Positions 34,695-44,002 are shown, numbered from the stretch's first letter. The stretch: 64,000 nucleotides of DNA from Halomonas jincaotanensis (GCF_018448785.1 NZ_JAHCLU010000007.1:62001-126000), one strand, 5' to 3'. The notes: generated by a model from the sequence alone, not told the origin. Program-made: numbers and translations.

Positions 34695-35468
34695 ATGACC
34701 ACAAGCCGTCACAACGCTCCCCCCCGAGGTAAATGGCTCGCCTTCCGCATCACCCTGATCGGAGTGATTCTCGCCGCCGTTGCGGCCCTGTCGATGGCCG
34801 GCGCCGGCCCCGCCTATCGCACCGAGCTGCTCTCCCTGGGCGACGCCTTCAGCATGCTGCGCTACGGCGCTTACATCGCCATCGGCGCCGCGGCGGTGGG
34901 GCTTGTCGCGCTGATCATCGCCGCGCTGTACCGACGCTTGAGACCCGCCCTGCTCAGCGCTCTGGTGATCATCGCCAGCCTCACTATGGTAGCCGTGCCC
35001 TGGATGCACCTGCAGCGCGCCCAGTCGGTGCCGCCGATCCATGACATCACCACGGATACCAACGACCCGCCCGCCTTCGAAACACTGGCCGCGGCGCGCG
35101 AAGCCGCGCCCAATGCCGTGGCCTACCCCGGTGAGGCGACCGCCCGACAACAGCGTGAGTCCTATCCGGATATCCAATCATGGGAGATCGACGCCCCGCT
35201 CCCCCACGTCCTTGAGGCCGCTGAAGCCGAAGCACGCGAGGCGGGCTGGGAAATCGCCTCGGTCACCGACGACACCATCGAAGCCACCGCCACCACCACC
35301 TGGTTCGGCTTCAAGGACGACGTGGTGATACGCCTGAGCGAGACGAGCGACGGGGTACGCGTAGATATGCGCTCCGCCTCGCGTCTCGGCGGCAGTGACG
35401 TGGGCACGAATGCGGCGCGAATTCGGGCGTACCTGGCGGCATTGGCACAGCGCGTCGAGTCGACGTGA
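34695..35468 (+). CDS. Membrane-anchored DUF1499 protein
   Basis: 257 residues. ATG 34695 has GAGGA 6 bases upstream. Three hydrophobic stretches at roughly residues 14-36, 55-79 and 86-103 are followed by a soluble C-terminal domain of about 140 residues. That domain (PEDIQSW-like YPDIQSWEID, then ATTTWFGFKDDVVIR, then VDMRSASRLGGSDVGTNAARIR) is DUF1499, whose function is not known. The last motif RSxSRxGxSDxGxNAxRI is the family hallmark. Probably in the inner membrane with the DUF facing the periplasm. Confidence 0.87.
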   Translation: MTTSRHNAPPRGKWLAFRITLIGVILAAVAALSMAGAGPAYRTELLSLGDAFSMLRYGAYIAIGAAAVGLVALIIAALYRRLRPALLSALVIIASLTMVAVPWMHLQRAQSVPPIHDITTDTNDPPAFETLAAAREAAPNAVAYPGEATARQQRESYPDIQSWEIDAPLPHVLEAAEAEAREAGWEIASVTDDTIEATATTTWFGFKDDVVIRLSETSDGVRVDMRSASRLGGSDVGTNAARIRAYLAALAQRVEST

Positions 35469-35501
35469 CGCAGCGTCGAGCTATTGATCAGCGGACCTGG
35501 C

Positions 35502-36014
35502 TCAGAACGGCAAATAAAGGATCACCCCGCGCAGCCCGCGCGCATCGGCCCATAGCTTGCCGAGGGTGATCGGCAACGAGAAGCGCCGCTTGCCGGCCGC
35601 GCCGGGGTTAAACAACAGCTTCCCGTCCCGCCATTCGCAACGCGGCTTGTGCGAATGACCGTGAAGCACGGCGTCGCAGGCCGTGCGGGGGTCGTAATCG
35701 GCGAGCCGGTGGACCAGATGTAGCCGCCAGCCGTTGACCACCAGGTCCAGGGTCTCGGGAAGGCGCTCGGCCCAGGCCGCGGTGTCGATATTGCCGCGCA
35801 CGGTGTAGAGCGGCGCGATCGCTTCCAGGCGCTGGAGAAGGCACTCATCGTTTTCGCGGTGACCTACATCGCCGAGATGCAGGATCACTTCACAGTCGGC
35901 CAGCAGGCCCAGCGCCTCGTCGCGCAGCAGGCCATGGGTATCGGCGATCACCCCGATCGGCGAGGCGATTGAGAGTGAAGCAATGGCGGATGAAGCCATC
36001 GAGTGCTGGCTCAT
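35502..36014 (-). CDS. YfcE/MJ0936-type metallophosphoesterase
   Basis: 170 residues. Calcineurin-like motifs in order: ADTHG (D..H), GDVG, GNID, and GHSH near residue 118, all needed for the two-metal site. Relatives hydrolyse phosphodiesters such as bis-pNPP in vitro; natural substrate unknown. The start (ATG 36014) overlaps the stop of the upstream gene by 4 bases, so the two are coupled. ATG 35999 is an alternative and would give a shorter N-terminus. Confidence 0.9.
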   Translation of the reverse strand: MSQHSMASSAIASLSIASPIGVIADTHGLLRDEALGLLADCEVILHLGDVGHRENDECLLQRLEAIAPLYTVRGNIDTAAWAERLPETLDLVVNGWRLHLVHRLADYDPRTACDAVLHGHSHKPRCEWRDGKLLFNPGAAGKRRFSLPITLGKLWADARGLRGVILYLPF

Positions 36015-36406
36015 GTTGGCAGACCGCCATGTCCGCGATGTCGGAGGGCCTCTGCAAACTCACGCCGGTAGGCGGCGGCTTGCTCGCTCGGCTGCACCGG
36101 GAAGCGGCCCAGTTCGACGGCCAGCTCGAAGAAGCCCGCGGCGGGTACGCCCTCCCCACGGCGGCTGACCACCAATGCCGCTACGAACGCTCGCCCCTCA
36201 CGGGCGTCCTCACGCATCAGCGTCTCGAGGGCCATGGCGACACGTTGAATGGTGCCGGGCGGGCGCAGCCCGAGGGCGGTAGCCAACTGCTGGTAGGTCA
36301 GCGGCAGCTGCGCCTCGGGGGTCGTCACGAGCGTCTGCCGGACCCGCTCGGCCAGCGAGGCGGGGTTGCCAGTGTCGGTGTCGGTTTCCGTCAGAGTGTC
36401 ATTCAT
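36011..36406 (-). CDS. Small protein of unknown function, possible winged helix
   Basis: 131 residues, not a family I can name. Residues 15-65 (LAERVRQTLVTTPEAQLPLTY, then QQLATALGLRPPGTIQRVA) read as a helix-turn-helix or winged-helix-like segment. The middle RAFVAALVVSRRGEGVPAAGFFE resembles the core of small regulatory or MGMT-like folds. The end is Arg/His-rich. Coupled by ATGA to the downstream phosphoesterase, so the two may work together. The start has only a weak ribosome site. Located 55 bases before mrpG ends on the same strand. Confidence 0.7.
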   Translation of the reverse strand: MNDTLTETDTDTGNPASLAERVRQTLVTTPEAQLPLTYQQLATALGLRPPGTIQRVAMALETLMREDAREGRAFVAALVVSRRGEGVPAAGFFELAVELGRFPVQPSEQAAAYRREFAEALRHRGHGGLPT

Positions 36407-36461
36407 CGTGTCTGCAGGCCTGGGCTGATGGGCGCGTTCCTGGCCGTGTTAATGGTCTCGT

Positions 36462-36806
36462 TCAGGGGCTCGGCGGGTTTCGAGTGCGGGTGACGCATTT
36501 GAGGTGCCGCCGCAAGGCGGCCTTGGCCATCATGTGGGCACTGACCGGCGCGGTGGCGAACAGGAACATCGTGACCAGCGCTTCCTGGATGGAGACCCCA
36601 CCCTGCTGGTGGCTGAAATACAGCAGCGAACCAATCAGGGTGCAGCCCACGCCCAGCGTGCTGGCCTTGGTGGGGCCATGCAGGCGCATGAACAGGTCGG
36701 GAAGTTTCGCCAGGCCCCAGGAGCCGACAAGCGCCACGACGGCACCGAACAACAAAAATACGGCAATCACCAGCTCCAGTAGCCAGGGTATATCGATAGC
36801 GTTCAT
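36462..36806 (-). CDS. mrpG: Na+/H+ antiporter subunit G
   Basis: 114 residues. Three membrane segments and the family pattern GSWGLAKLPDLFMRLHGPTKASTLGV, split here between the first and second helix. ATG overlaps the mrpF stop by 4 bases; last gene of the mrp operon. MrpG is an accessory subunit needed for assembly of the proton-driven Na+ (K+) exporter. Slightly long basic C-terminal tail. Confidence 0.94.
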   Translation of the reverse strand: MNAIDIPWLLELVIAVFLLFGAVVALVGSWGLAKLPDLFMRLHGPTKASTLGVGCTLIGSLLYFSHQQGGVSIQEALVTMFLFATAPVSAHMMAKAALRRHLKCVTRTRNPPSP

Positions 36807-37072
36807 TCGATGACATCCCCCCGCAGCAGGTACTTGGTCATGGCGACGGTGCCGACAAACCCCATCAGCGCGATCAGCAGCGCCAATTCGAACAGAATGC
36901 CCAGGCCCATGCGGATATCCGCCAGCACGATCAAGGCGATGCTGTTGATCATCAGGGTATCGAGGGCCAGGATCCGATCGACGATGTCCGGTCCGATGAC
37001 TAACCGATAGAGATTCAACAAGGCGCCGAGCGCGAACAGCGTCAAGGCAATCGGTATGACGGTGGAAATCAT
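36803..37072 (-). CDS. mrpF: Na+/H+ antiporter subunit F
   Basis: 89 residues with three membrane segments and the pattern LYRLVIGPDIVDRILALDTL, with its conserved GP..DR. ATG overlaps the mrpE stop (ATGA). Accessory inner-membrane subunit; in Mrp complexes F contributes to the conduction path next to E and G. Confidence 0.95.
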   Translation of the reverse strand: MISTVIPIALTLFALGALLNLYRLVIGPDIVDRILALDTLMINSIALIVLADIRMGLGILFELALLIALMGFVGTVAMTKYLLRGDVIE

Positions 37073-37602
37073 CGCAGGATATCCTTCAGCGGTTGTTCAT
37101 AGCGTTGCTTGATGCCGGCGATGGTGGCGGCTTCATCTTCAAGATGCAGCGCATGGACCAGCAGCGTATGCGCCTCGGCATCGTAATGGGCCGACACCGT
37201 CCCCGGCGTCAGGGAGATCGTGCTGGCCAGGATGGTGATGGCAAACTCGTCGTCAAGCTCCAGCGGATAGCGGAAGAATCCCGGTTGCAGGTGTCGCTCG
37301 GGGCGAAGAATGCGCACAGCGACAATCAGGTTGGACCAGAAGATATCCACCAGCAGCAACAGCACATAGCGCAATACCCGCCCGGGACGCTTGATCCTGG
37401 AGCGCTCCGGCCAGAAAGGATGGGTGACGAAGGGAATCACCACGCCCAGCACCAGCCCCAGCAGCAAGTGAGCGACGGTAAAGCGATTGAGCAGCAGCCA
37501 GAGCAGCGCCAGGAACAGCGAAAAGAGCGGCCGAGGCAGCCAGAACTGCCGAGACATCATGTCTCGAGACAGCAAGCGTCGAGAATGCGGCTTCGGGGTC
37601 AC
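37069..37602 (-). CDS. mrpE: Na+/H+ antiporter subunit E
   Basis: 177 residues from GTG 37602, which overlaps the mrpD stop as GTGA; an internal ATG at 37560 would give 163 residues. Recognised by RYVLLLLVDIFWSNLIVAVRI and SLTPGTVSAHYD, hallmarks of MnhE/MrpE. One to two N-terminal membrane segments and a cytoplasmic C-terminal domain. The coupling overlap on both sides supports fixed subunit ratio. Confidence 0.94.
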   Translation of the reverse strand: MTPKPHSRRLLSRDMMSRQFWLPRPLFSLFLALLWLLLNRFTVAHLLLGLVLGVVIPFVTHPFWPERSRIKRPGRVLRYVLLLLVDIFWSNLIVAVRILRPERHLQPGFFRYPLELDDEFAITILASTISLTPGTVSAHYDAEAHTLLVHALHLEDEAATIAGIKQRYEQPLKDILR

Positions 37603-39122
37603 GGCATCACTTCCTTGGTGAGACGGGCCGATTCCGGCAGCACCGCGTCGATATAGGCGTGCGGAGCCAGCAACTGCTCTGCCGTCAGTTCAAGATAGTT
37701 GATCACCGGCTCGCCAAGGACCGACAGGCCGGCGCTGACGGTGATCATCAGGCACACCAGCCATACACAGACCCGGTCCAGTGGGCGCGGCGCGGCCATC
37801 GTTCCCGGCCGCCAGAACCAGCCGCTACCGGCGCGGCTGACCGCGACAAGGATCAGCAGGGCCGCCGCCAGCAGCACGCCCCACAGCCAGAATCCCTGCG
37901 GCTGGCCTGACGTGGCCTGCAGGATCCACAGCTTGCTGATAAAGCCACTGAAGGGTGGCAAGCCCGCCATGCTGATCGCCGCGATGAAGAAGACGCTGCC
38001 CAGCAGCCAGCGATGTCCCATGGGGGCGATGTCCGAGAAGCGGTCGTAGCCCTGTTCCCGCTGCTGGCCCAGCAGATCGGCCAGCAGGAAGAACACGGCG
38101 GTCATGCAGGTGCTGTGAATCAGATAAAACAGCGCGGCGCCTAGAGTGGCGGCGGTGACGAAGCTGATTGTCGCCAGCAGCGTGCCGACGGACAGAATCA
38201 CCAGGTAGGCCGTCATGGTACGCAGGCTCGCCGAGCCCAGCGCGCCGATGCCCCCGAGTCCCAGGGTAAGCAGCGCCAGCGGCCAAAGCCAGCCCCAGGC
38301 GACCTGGTTGGCCGGGCTTTCGCCCAGGCCGAACACCAGCAGGAACACCCGCAGGATGGCGTAGATGCCGACCTTGGTCATGATGGCGAACAGCGCCGCC
38401 ACCGGCGCGCTCGAGGCAGAGTAGGCGCGCGGCAGCCAGAACAGCAGGGGCAGGACAGCGGCCTTGATGCCGAACACCACCAGCAGCAGCATGCTGGCGG
38501 CAGACAGCAATGGTTGCCCTGCCACGGGTGTCGCCGCGACCGCCAGCGCCAGGTCGGCCATGTTCAGCGTGCCGGTGAGGCCATAGAGGGTGCCCAGCGC
38601 CAGCAGGAAAAGCGCGGAACTCACCAGGTTGATGATCACATAATGCAGTCCGGCGCGACTGCGCGCCCGGCCACCGCCATGTAATAGCAGCGCATAGGAG
38701 GCGATCAGCAGGATCTCGAAGAACACGAAGAGGTTGAACAGGTCGCCAGTCAGGAAGGCTCCATTGATCCCGGCCAGCTGGAACTGGAACAGCGCGTGGA
38801 AATGCGCGCCCTGCCGGTCGATGCCGCGGCTGGCATACAGCACGCAGAAAAGACTCAGCCCCGCGGTCAGCAACAGCATGATGGCGCTGAGCCGGTCGAG
38901 CACCAGCACGATCCCGAACGGGGCCGTCCAGTCGCCGAGGTGATAGAGCGTGAGCTCGCCTGAGCCGGCGGTGTTGACGGCCCACAGCCCCAGCAGGGTC
39001 AGCACCAGGGTGCTGGCGATGCTCACCAGTCGCTGCACCCCGACCGGCGTCGGATAGAGCAGCAGCAGGCTCGCCCCGGTCAGCAGCGGAATGAGGATGG
39101 GCAGAATTACCAGATGCGTCAC
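37599..39122 (-). CDS. mrpD: Na+/H+ antiporter subunit D (NuoN/M-like)
   Basis: 507 residues, GTG 39122 in a GTGA overlap with the mrpC stop. About 14 membrane helices of the complex I antiporter-like fold. Key stretch LTGDLFNLFVFFEILLIASYALL contains the conserved Glu of helix 5, and KAAVLPLLFWLPRAYSASSAPV holds the conserved Lys of helix 7. Pumps ions within the Mrp complex. Other conserved items include the later lysine region AGLPPFSGFISKLWIL. Confidence 0.96.
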   Translation of the reverse strand: MTHLVILPILIPLLTGASLLLLYPTPVGVQRLVSIASTLVLTLLGLWAVNTAGSGELTLYHLGDWTAPFGIVLVLDRLSAIMLLLTAGLSLFCVLYASRGIDRQGAHFHALFQFQLAGINGAFLTGDLFNLFVFFEILLIASYALLLHGGGRARSRAGLHYVIINLVSSALFLLALGTLYGLTGTLNMADLALAVAATPVAGQPLLSAASMLLLVVFGIKAAVLPLLFWLPRAYSASSAPVAALFAIMTKVGIYAILRVFLLVFGLGESPANQVAWGWLWPLALLTLGLGGIGALGSASLRTMTAYLVILSVGTLLATISFVTAATLGAALFYLIHSTCMTAVFFLLADLLGQQREQGYDRFSDIAPMGHRWLLGSVFFIAAISMAGLPPFSGFISKLWILQATSGQPQGFWLWGVLLAAALLILVAVSRAGSGWFWRPGTMAAPRPLDRVCVWLVCLMITVSAGLSVLGEPVINYLELTAEQLLAPHAYIDAVLPESARLTKEVMP

Positions 39123-39457
39123 GGCCGATCCTCATCGGGGTTTTCCCCGTCCACATGGTCGTTGCGCAGTTCAACCGCGGCCTTGAGAGCCAGCACTACC
39201 ACGAAGGCAGTCATCGCAAAGCCGATGACGATGGCGGTGAGCACCAGCGCCTGGGGCAGCGGGTCAGCCGAATGATCCGCGAGGCCGACGATCGCCGGGG
39301 CACTGGTGGCAAGACGCCCCGAGGCAAACAGATAAAGGTTCACGGCATGCGACAGCAGGGTCAGGCCGAGGATCACCGAGAAGGTCCGGGCGCGCAGCAA
39401 CAGGTAGATTCCGCAGCCGGTGAGCACCCCCAGGGTAAGGGCATACAAGAGCTCCAT
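39119..39457 (-). CDS. mrpC: Na+/H+ antiporter subunit C (NuoK-like)
   Basis: 112 residues. ATG 39457 shares a base with the mrpA stop (TGATG). Three membrane helices with GLTLLSHAVNLYLFA and ALVLTAIVIGFAMTAF, typical of MnhC and NuoK. The acidic C-terminal tail follows the last helix. Small subunit next to MrpD in the membrane. Confidence 0.95.
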   Translation of the reverse strand: MELLYALTLGVLTGCGIYLLLRARTFSVILGLTLLSHAVNLYLFASGRLATSAPAIVGLADHSADPLPQALVLTAIVIGFAMTAFVVVLALKAAVELRNDHVDGENPDEDRP

Positions 39458-42249
39458 CAGCCGACCTCCTTGCCGGGCCCGGAAACGGTCATCAACTTGC
39501 CCAGATTGGCCAGGATCAGCAGCGTAGCGCCCACCACAGTGGTATAGACCCCCAGGTCGAAGAGCATCGCCGTGGCCAGTTCGAATTCGCCGACCAGCGG
39601 CCAGTCGAAATGCCCGAACGCAGAGGTCAGGAAGGGCCGACCGAACACCCAACTCCCCAGGCCGGTGGAGGTGGCGATCAGCACCCCGCCGCCTATCAAC
39701 GGCCGGAAGTGCGTAAGCATGCGCTCCTGCGCCCACACCAGACCGCCCGACATGTACTGCAGCGTCAACGCGACGGCAGTGATCAACCCGGCGATAAAGC
39801 CGCCCCCGGGCAGGTTGTGCCCGCGCAGGAAGATATACGCCGACACCAGCAGGGCGATCGGCAGCACCAGCCTGGCGATCATACTCAGCATGATCGGATG
39901 GGGCTCGGCGACCCAGTGGCCAGCACTGGAGTCAGCGACCCGCTCCTTGAGATGCAGATCGCGGGTGAAGGCATAGACCGCCACCGCGGCGATCCCCAGC
40001 ACGGTGATCTCGCCGAGCGTATCGAAGCCGCGAAAGTCCACCAGGATCACGTTGACCACATTGGTCCCGCCGCCGCCCGGCACACTATTGGCAAGAAAGA
40101 ACGCGGCGATGCTTTCGTGCGGCCGCGTCAGGATGGCGAAGCTCAGCGTCGCGATGCCGGCCCCGACGAGTCCGGCAATCAATATATCGCGGCCGAAACG
40201 GGGTCCCGACGACTCCCTGGGCGACTGCTGTGGCAGGAAAGACAGCGCCAGCATCATGATCACCACGGCCATGACTTCCACCGACAGCTGGGTCAGGGCC
40301 AGATCCGGGGCCGAGAAACGAGCAAACGTCAGAGTAACGAACAGCCCTGTCACGCCCAACAGCAGCAGCGCCAGTAGCCGGGAATGATGGAACAGCACGA
40401 CCCCGATCGCGGACAGGCATAGCACTCCGGCAGCCACCGCCGTCAGCGGATCGACCGCCGTGAGCGGCAAGGGGCCGCGCCAGTCCGGCAGTCGGATCAA
40501 TTCTAGCCCCACCAGAATCACCGCCGTGACGAGGAGGAACATCAGGTAGCGTTGTAGGGAGCCGTTTTCCAGTTGGTAGACGCGGCGCTGCGACAGTTCG
40601 ATGACCCAGCGCATGATCCAGTCGAAAATCTCCTTGGCGTCCACCTCCGGCAGGCGGGCGTGAAAACGGAACAGCGGCTTGCGGATGCAATAGAACAGCA
40701 GGCCACCGGCCATCGCCAACAGGCTCATCACCAAGGGTAGCGTTGCGCCGAGCTGGCCGAAGTCGTACTGCGGCAGGACGGTCTGGCGAGCGGCCAGTAC
40801 TGCGGGGTGCAACAGCCACCGATAGGCCTCGGCCGGCATCAGGCCGATTACGAGGCTCAGCACGGCGAGCAGCGCGATGGGCGACAGCGCCGGGTAACGC
40901 GGCTCCCGGGGTGGCCAGACCGGCAGATCGATCGGTTTGCCGTTGAAATAGACGTTATGGAAGATACGAATCGAGTAGGCCACGGAAAACAGGCCCGCCA
41001 ACGTCACCCAGACCGGAATCACCGTCACGGCCCAGTCGGGCGTGGTCAGTTGCAGGCTCTCGCTGAACAGCATCTTCTTGCTCAGGTAGCCGCTCATCAG
41101 CGGCAAGCCGGCCATGGCGGCCGCGGGGATGGCGGAAAGCCCCATCAGCACCGGCATGAAACGCCACATGCCATTGATGTTGCGCATGTCCCGCGTACCG
41201 GTAGCCTGATCCACATACCCCGCCATCATGAACAGCGGCGCCTTGAACAAGGCATGACACACCAGATGAAAGAGCGCGGCCGCCATCGCCATGGGGGTTC
41301 CCAGACCCAGCAGCAGGGTGATCAGCCCCAGATGGGACACGGTGGAATAGGCCAGCAGCCCTTTCATGTCATGCATGAACATGGCAACAAACGCCCCGAC
41401 CATCAGCGTCAGCATGCCGGTCACGGTGACCAGTCCGAACCACAGCTCGGTATCCGCGAGCGCCGGATGCAGTCGCGCCATCAGGAACAGGCCGGCCTTG
41501 ACCATGGTGGCGCTGTGCAAATAGGCCGACACCGGCGTGGGTGCCGACATCGCATGGGGTAGCCAGAGATGAAACGGGAACTGGGCAGACTTGGTGAAGG
41601 CGCCGAGCAGGACCAGGCCCAGGATCAACCCGTAGTGGTCATGGTCCCGGAGCATCGGCCCCGCGGCCAGCACGTTGGTCAGCTGGTAGCTGCCCACCGC
41701 CTGGCCGAGCAGCACCAGCCCCGCGAGCAGCATCAGGCCACCGCCGCCGGTGATCACCAGCGACATCCGCGCGCCCCGCCGTGCGCCCTGGCTGTCGGTA
41801 TTGAAGCCGATGAGCAGGAAGGACACCAGGCTGGTCAGCTCCCAGAACACCAGCATGAACAGCAGGTTTTCCGACAGTACAATGCCCAGCATGGCCGCCA
41901 TGAACAGCAATATGAGCGTATAGAAGCGGCCAGCGCCGGACTTGCCGGCGAAGTAGTACCGCGCGTACCACACGATCAGGCAGCCGATGCCGGTGATCAG
42001 CATGGCGAATAACCAGCTGAGGCCATCGAGGCGAAAGCTGAACGCGAGCCCCAGCGAGGGAATCCAGGCCAGCCGCTGCACCTGGGTGTCGCCCGCCAGC
42101 ACCTCGGGGAGCCACGCCAGCAAGAGGACGAAGCTCAGTACCGCGGGTAGCGCCGCCATCAGTGCCAGATTACGTGAGGTCCCTTCACGCTGCCAGGCGG
42201 CCAGGCAGGCACCCAGCAGGGGGATCAGAATGATAAGTCCAAGCTCCAT
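39457..42249 (-). CDS. mrpA: Na+/H+ antiporter subunit A fused with subunit B
   Basis: 930 residues, ATG 42249. The N-terminal 500 or so are the NuoL-like antiporter domain with LVFWELTSLVSFLLIGF (helix 5 Glu) and KSAQFPFHLWLPHAMSAPTPV (helix 7 Lys), and SATMVKAGLFL. The C-terminal part carries the MrpA tail and then an MnhB domain, seen in LRGHNLPGGGFIAGL and ALTLQYM. Such A-B fusions define the Pha-type (group 2) antiporters of proteobacteria. First gene of mrpABCDEFG; all later junctions overlap, so a single message is expected. Exports Na+ (or K+) for H+ at high pH or salinity. Confidence 0.96.
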   Translation of the reverse strand: MELGLIILIPLLGACLAAWQREGTSRNLALMAALPAVLSFVLLLAWLPEVLAGDTQVQRLAWIPSLGLAFSFRLDGLSWLFAMLITGIGCLIVWYARYYFAGKSGAGRFYTLILLFMAAMLGIVLSENLLFMLVFWELTSLVSFLLIGFNTDSQGARRGARMSLVITGGGGLMLLAGLVLLGQAVGSYQLTNVLAAGPMLRDHDHYGLILGLVLLGAFTKSAQFPFHLWLPHAMSAPTPVSAYLHSATMVKAGLFLMARLHPALADTELWFGLVTVTGMLTLMVGAFVAMFMHDMKGLLAYSTVSHLGLITLLLGLGTPMAMAAALFHLVCHALFKAPLFMMAGYVDQATGTRDMRNINGMWRFMPVLMGLSAIPAAAMAGLPLMSGYLSKKMLFSESLQLTTPDWAVTVIPVWVTLAGLFSVAYSIRIFHNVYFNGKPIDLPVWPPREPRYPALSPIALLAVLSLVIGLMPAEAYRWLLHPAVLAARQTVLPQYDFGQLGATLPLVMSLLAMAGGLLFYCIRKPLFRFHARLPEVDAKEIFDWIMRWVIELSQRRVYQLENGSLQRYLMFLLVTAVILVGLELIRLPDWRGPLPLTAVDPLTAVAAGVLCLSAIGVVLFHHSRLLALLLLGVTGLFVTLTFARFSAPDLALTQLSVEVMAVVIMMLALSFLPQQSPRESSGPRFGRDILIAGLVGAGIATLSFAILTRPHESIAAFFLANSVPGGGGTNVVNVILVDFRGFDTLGEITVLGIAAVAVYAFTRDLHLKERVADSSAGHWVAEPHPIMLSMIARLVLPIALLVSAYIFLRGHNLPGGGFIAGLITAVALTLQYMSGGLVWAQERMLTHFRPLIGGGVLIATSTGLGSWVFGRPFLTSAFGHFDWPLVGEFELATAMLFDLGVYTTVVGATLLILANLGKLMTVSGPGKEVG

Positions 42250-42442
42250 GTGGATTCTTTTAGCTGTTGGGTCGTAAGGGCGAAGGCGCGCCGCCCGCCG
42301 TAGGGCGCAAAACCGTGCCCGCGCGACTCGGAAGGATCCGATCCTGCATATGCCCTACAATACGCGTTCGATCGTCGCTATCTATTGGTCAAAAGCCTTA
42401 AACGGCGGCGCGCATCACCTCAGGACGAAGACGAGACACACC

Positions 42443-42856
42443 ATGCTTACCATTTCCAACACGGTGGAACTGGGCGACTGGGAAATCGACATCAGCCAGA
42501 TCCGCGCCCAGGGATCGGGCGGGCAGAACGTCAACAAGGTCGCCTCGGCGGTGCACCTGCGGTTCGATATCCCCAATTCCAGCCTGCCGCCCTTCTACAA
42601 GGCGCGACTGATGGCGCTGTCCGACCAGCGCATCAGCAAGGAAGGCATCGTCATCATCAAGGCGCAGAGCTTTCGCACGCTGGAATTGAACAAGGAAGAT
42701 GCGCTGAATCGCCTCAAGGCGCTGATCCGAAGCGCCGCGAAGCAACACAAGACTCGCCGGCCCACCAAGCCGACGAAGGGTTCACAGCGTCGCCGGGTGG
42801 ATAACAAGACCCGCAAGGGCAAGACCAAGGCGCTACGCGGCAAGGTGTCGACCTGA
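42443..42856 (+). CDS. arfB: Ribosome-rescue peptidyl-tRNA hydrolase ArfB
   Basis: 137 residues from ATG 42443; the frame is open upstream but the conserved part starts here, as in ArfB (YaeJ, 140 residues). GGQ at residues 26-28 in RAQGSGGQNVNKV is the catalytic motif shared with release factors. The C-terminus from residue 100 is a Lys/Arg-rich tail that enters the mRNA channel of stalled ribosomes. Acts without a stop codon to free ribosomes. Divergent from the mrp operon. Confidence 0.94.
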   Translation: MLTISNTVELGDWEIDISQIRAQGSGGQNVNKVASAVHLRFDIPNSSLPPFYKARLMALSDQRISKEGIVIIKAQSFRTLELNKEDALNRLKALIRSAAKQHKTRRPTKPTKGSQRRRVDNKTRKGKTKALRGKVST

Positions 42857-42874
42857 GGTACCTGCTGACCCCGC

Positions 42875-43918
42875 TCAGTCGGAGTGACTGCTGCTGAGGA
42901 TGTGATGCAGGCCATCGCAGTCCACCAGCGAGTCCTCGCAGTTGACGACGATATCGGAACGCGCCAGCACATAGCTCTTGCCAGTGATGGTGTTTTCCAC
43001 CACCCGATGGCTGCCCTCACGGTGTAAGCCGGTCAACTCGCCAATGAAGCCCGTTTCGCGCAGCGAGACGGTTTCAAGCTTGTCGCCCTTGTGCAGACGG
43101 CCCTCGTAGTGCATTAGTGCCAGGCGCGCCGAGGTGCCGGTGCCGGTGGTACTGCGACAGATCACGCCCGGGTGCACGTAGGTCGTCGACCGCGAGCGAT
43201 AGAAATGATCGGAGACCTGCTCGACCGGCCCCATGAAATGCAGGAACGGCAGCGGTCCCACATCGCCCAGGGTGTAGTGAGAAAAGCCCTTCTCGGCTTG
43301 AATCGCCTCGACGATCGCGTAGGCGCAATCGCTCAGGCGGCGCTCTTCCTCCCTGATCAACGAGAACCCCAACTCGGTGGCGTCCACCAAGGCATAGAAG
43401 CCACCGCTGTAGGCGATGCTGTAGGTCACGTCGCCCACGTTAGGCACATGAATGCTGTCTCGGTAGGTGTCGATGTAGCTCGGCAGGCCCTCGCAGGTGA
43501 TCGCCTCGACCACACCGTTCTCGACCAGGGCCTCGATCTGCACCAGCCCGGCCGGGGATTCGAGCATGAAGCGCTGACGCCCTTCCTGCTTGGGCACGAT
43601 GCCGCTTTCCAGCACCGCCGTGGCGGTACAGATGGTGTTGGAGCCGGAGTAGATGGGATAGCCCATCACCTCCATGATGATGTAGCCCGTTTCGGCCCTC
43701 GGGTCGGTGGCGGGCACGATCAGGTCCACCGACATCTCGGGTATTCCATAGGGCTCGTCCAGCAACAGCTTGCGCAGGCCGTCGGCGTCGTCGCGCAGGT
43801 ATTCCATCTGCTGCCTGACCGTCGCGCCAGGCAGCGGGTCGATGCCGCCGACCACGATGCGGCTGACATCGCCTCCGGCATGGGTATCGATCAGTTGCAG
43901 CGTCAGTTCATTACGCAT
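42875..43918 (-). CDS. Proline racemase family enzyme with Ser/Thr at the catalytic cysteine positions
   Basis: 347 residues. ATG 43918 chosen because AAGGA lies 5 bases upstream; another ATG exists at 43951. Clear family fold: THAGGDVSRIVVGG at the start, PATDPRAETGYIIMEVMGYPIYSGSNTIC, then RSTTGTGTSARLALM. Where racemases and epimerases have the first catalytic Cys (CGHG), this protein has Ser (SGSN); where they have the second (SPCGTGT), it has Thr (STTGTGT). Trans-3-hydroxyproline dehydratases are known to keep the first Cys and have Thr at the second. The Ser/Thr pair is thus unusual, and the reaction may be dehydration, epimerisation or something else. Monocistronic, sharing a gap with a quinone oxidoreductase-like gene on the same strand. 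Confidence 0.88.
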   Translation of the reverse strand: MRNELTLQLIDTHAGGDVSRIVVGGIDPLPGATVRQQMEYLRDDADGLRKLLLDEPYGIPEMSVDLIVPATDPRAETGYIIMEVMGYPIYSGSNTICTATAVLESGIVPKQEGRQRFMLESPAGLVQIEALVENGVVEAITCEGLPSYIDTYRDSIHVPNVGDVTYSIAYSGGFYALVDATELGFSLIREEERRLSDCAYAIVEAIQAEKGFSHYTLGDVGPLPFLHFMGPVEQVSDHFYRSRSTTYVHPGVICRSTTGTGTSARLALMHYEGRLHKGDKLETVSLRETGFIGELTGLHREGSHRVVENTITGKSYVLARSDIVVNCEDSLVDCDGLHHILSSSHSD

Positions 43919-44002
43919 CGAAGTCCTTAACGGGGTTAACAGAGTGTCCATAACGGGCGTTTCAAAGCCTTATAGCAGGCGATAGCCGGTAAAACAGAGC
44001 CC

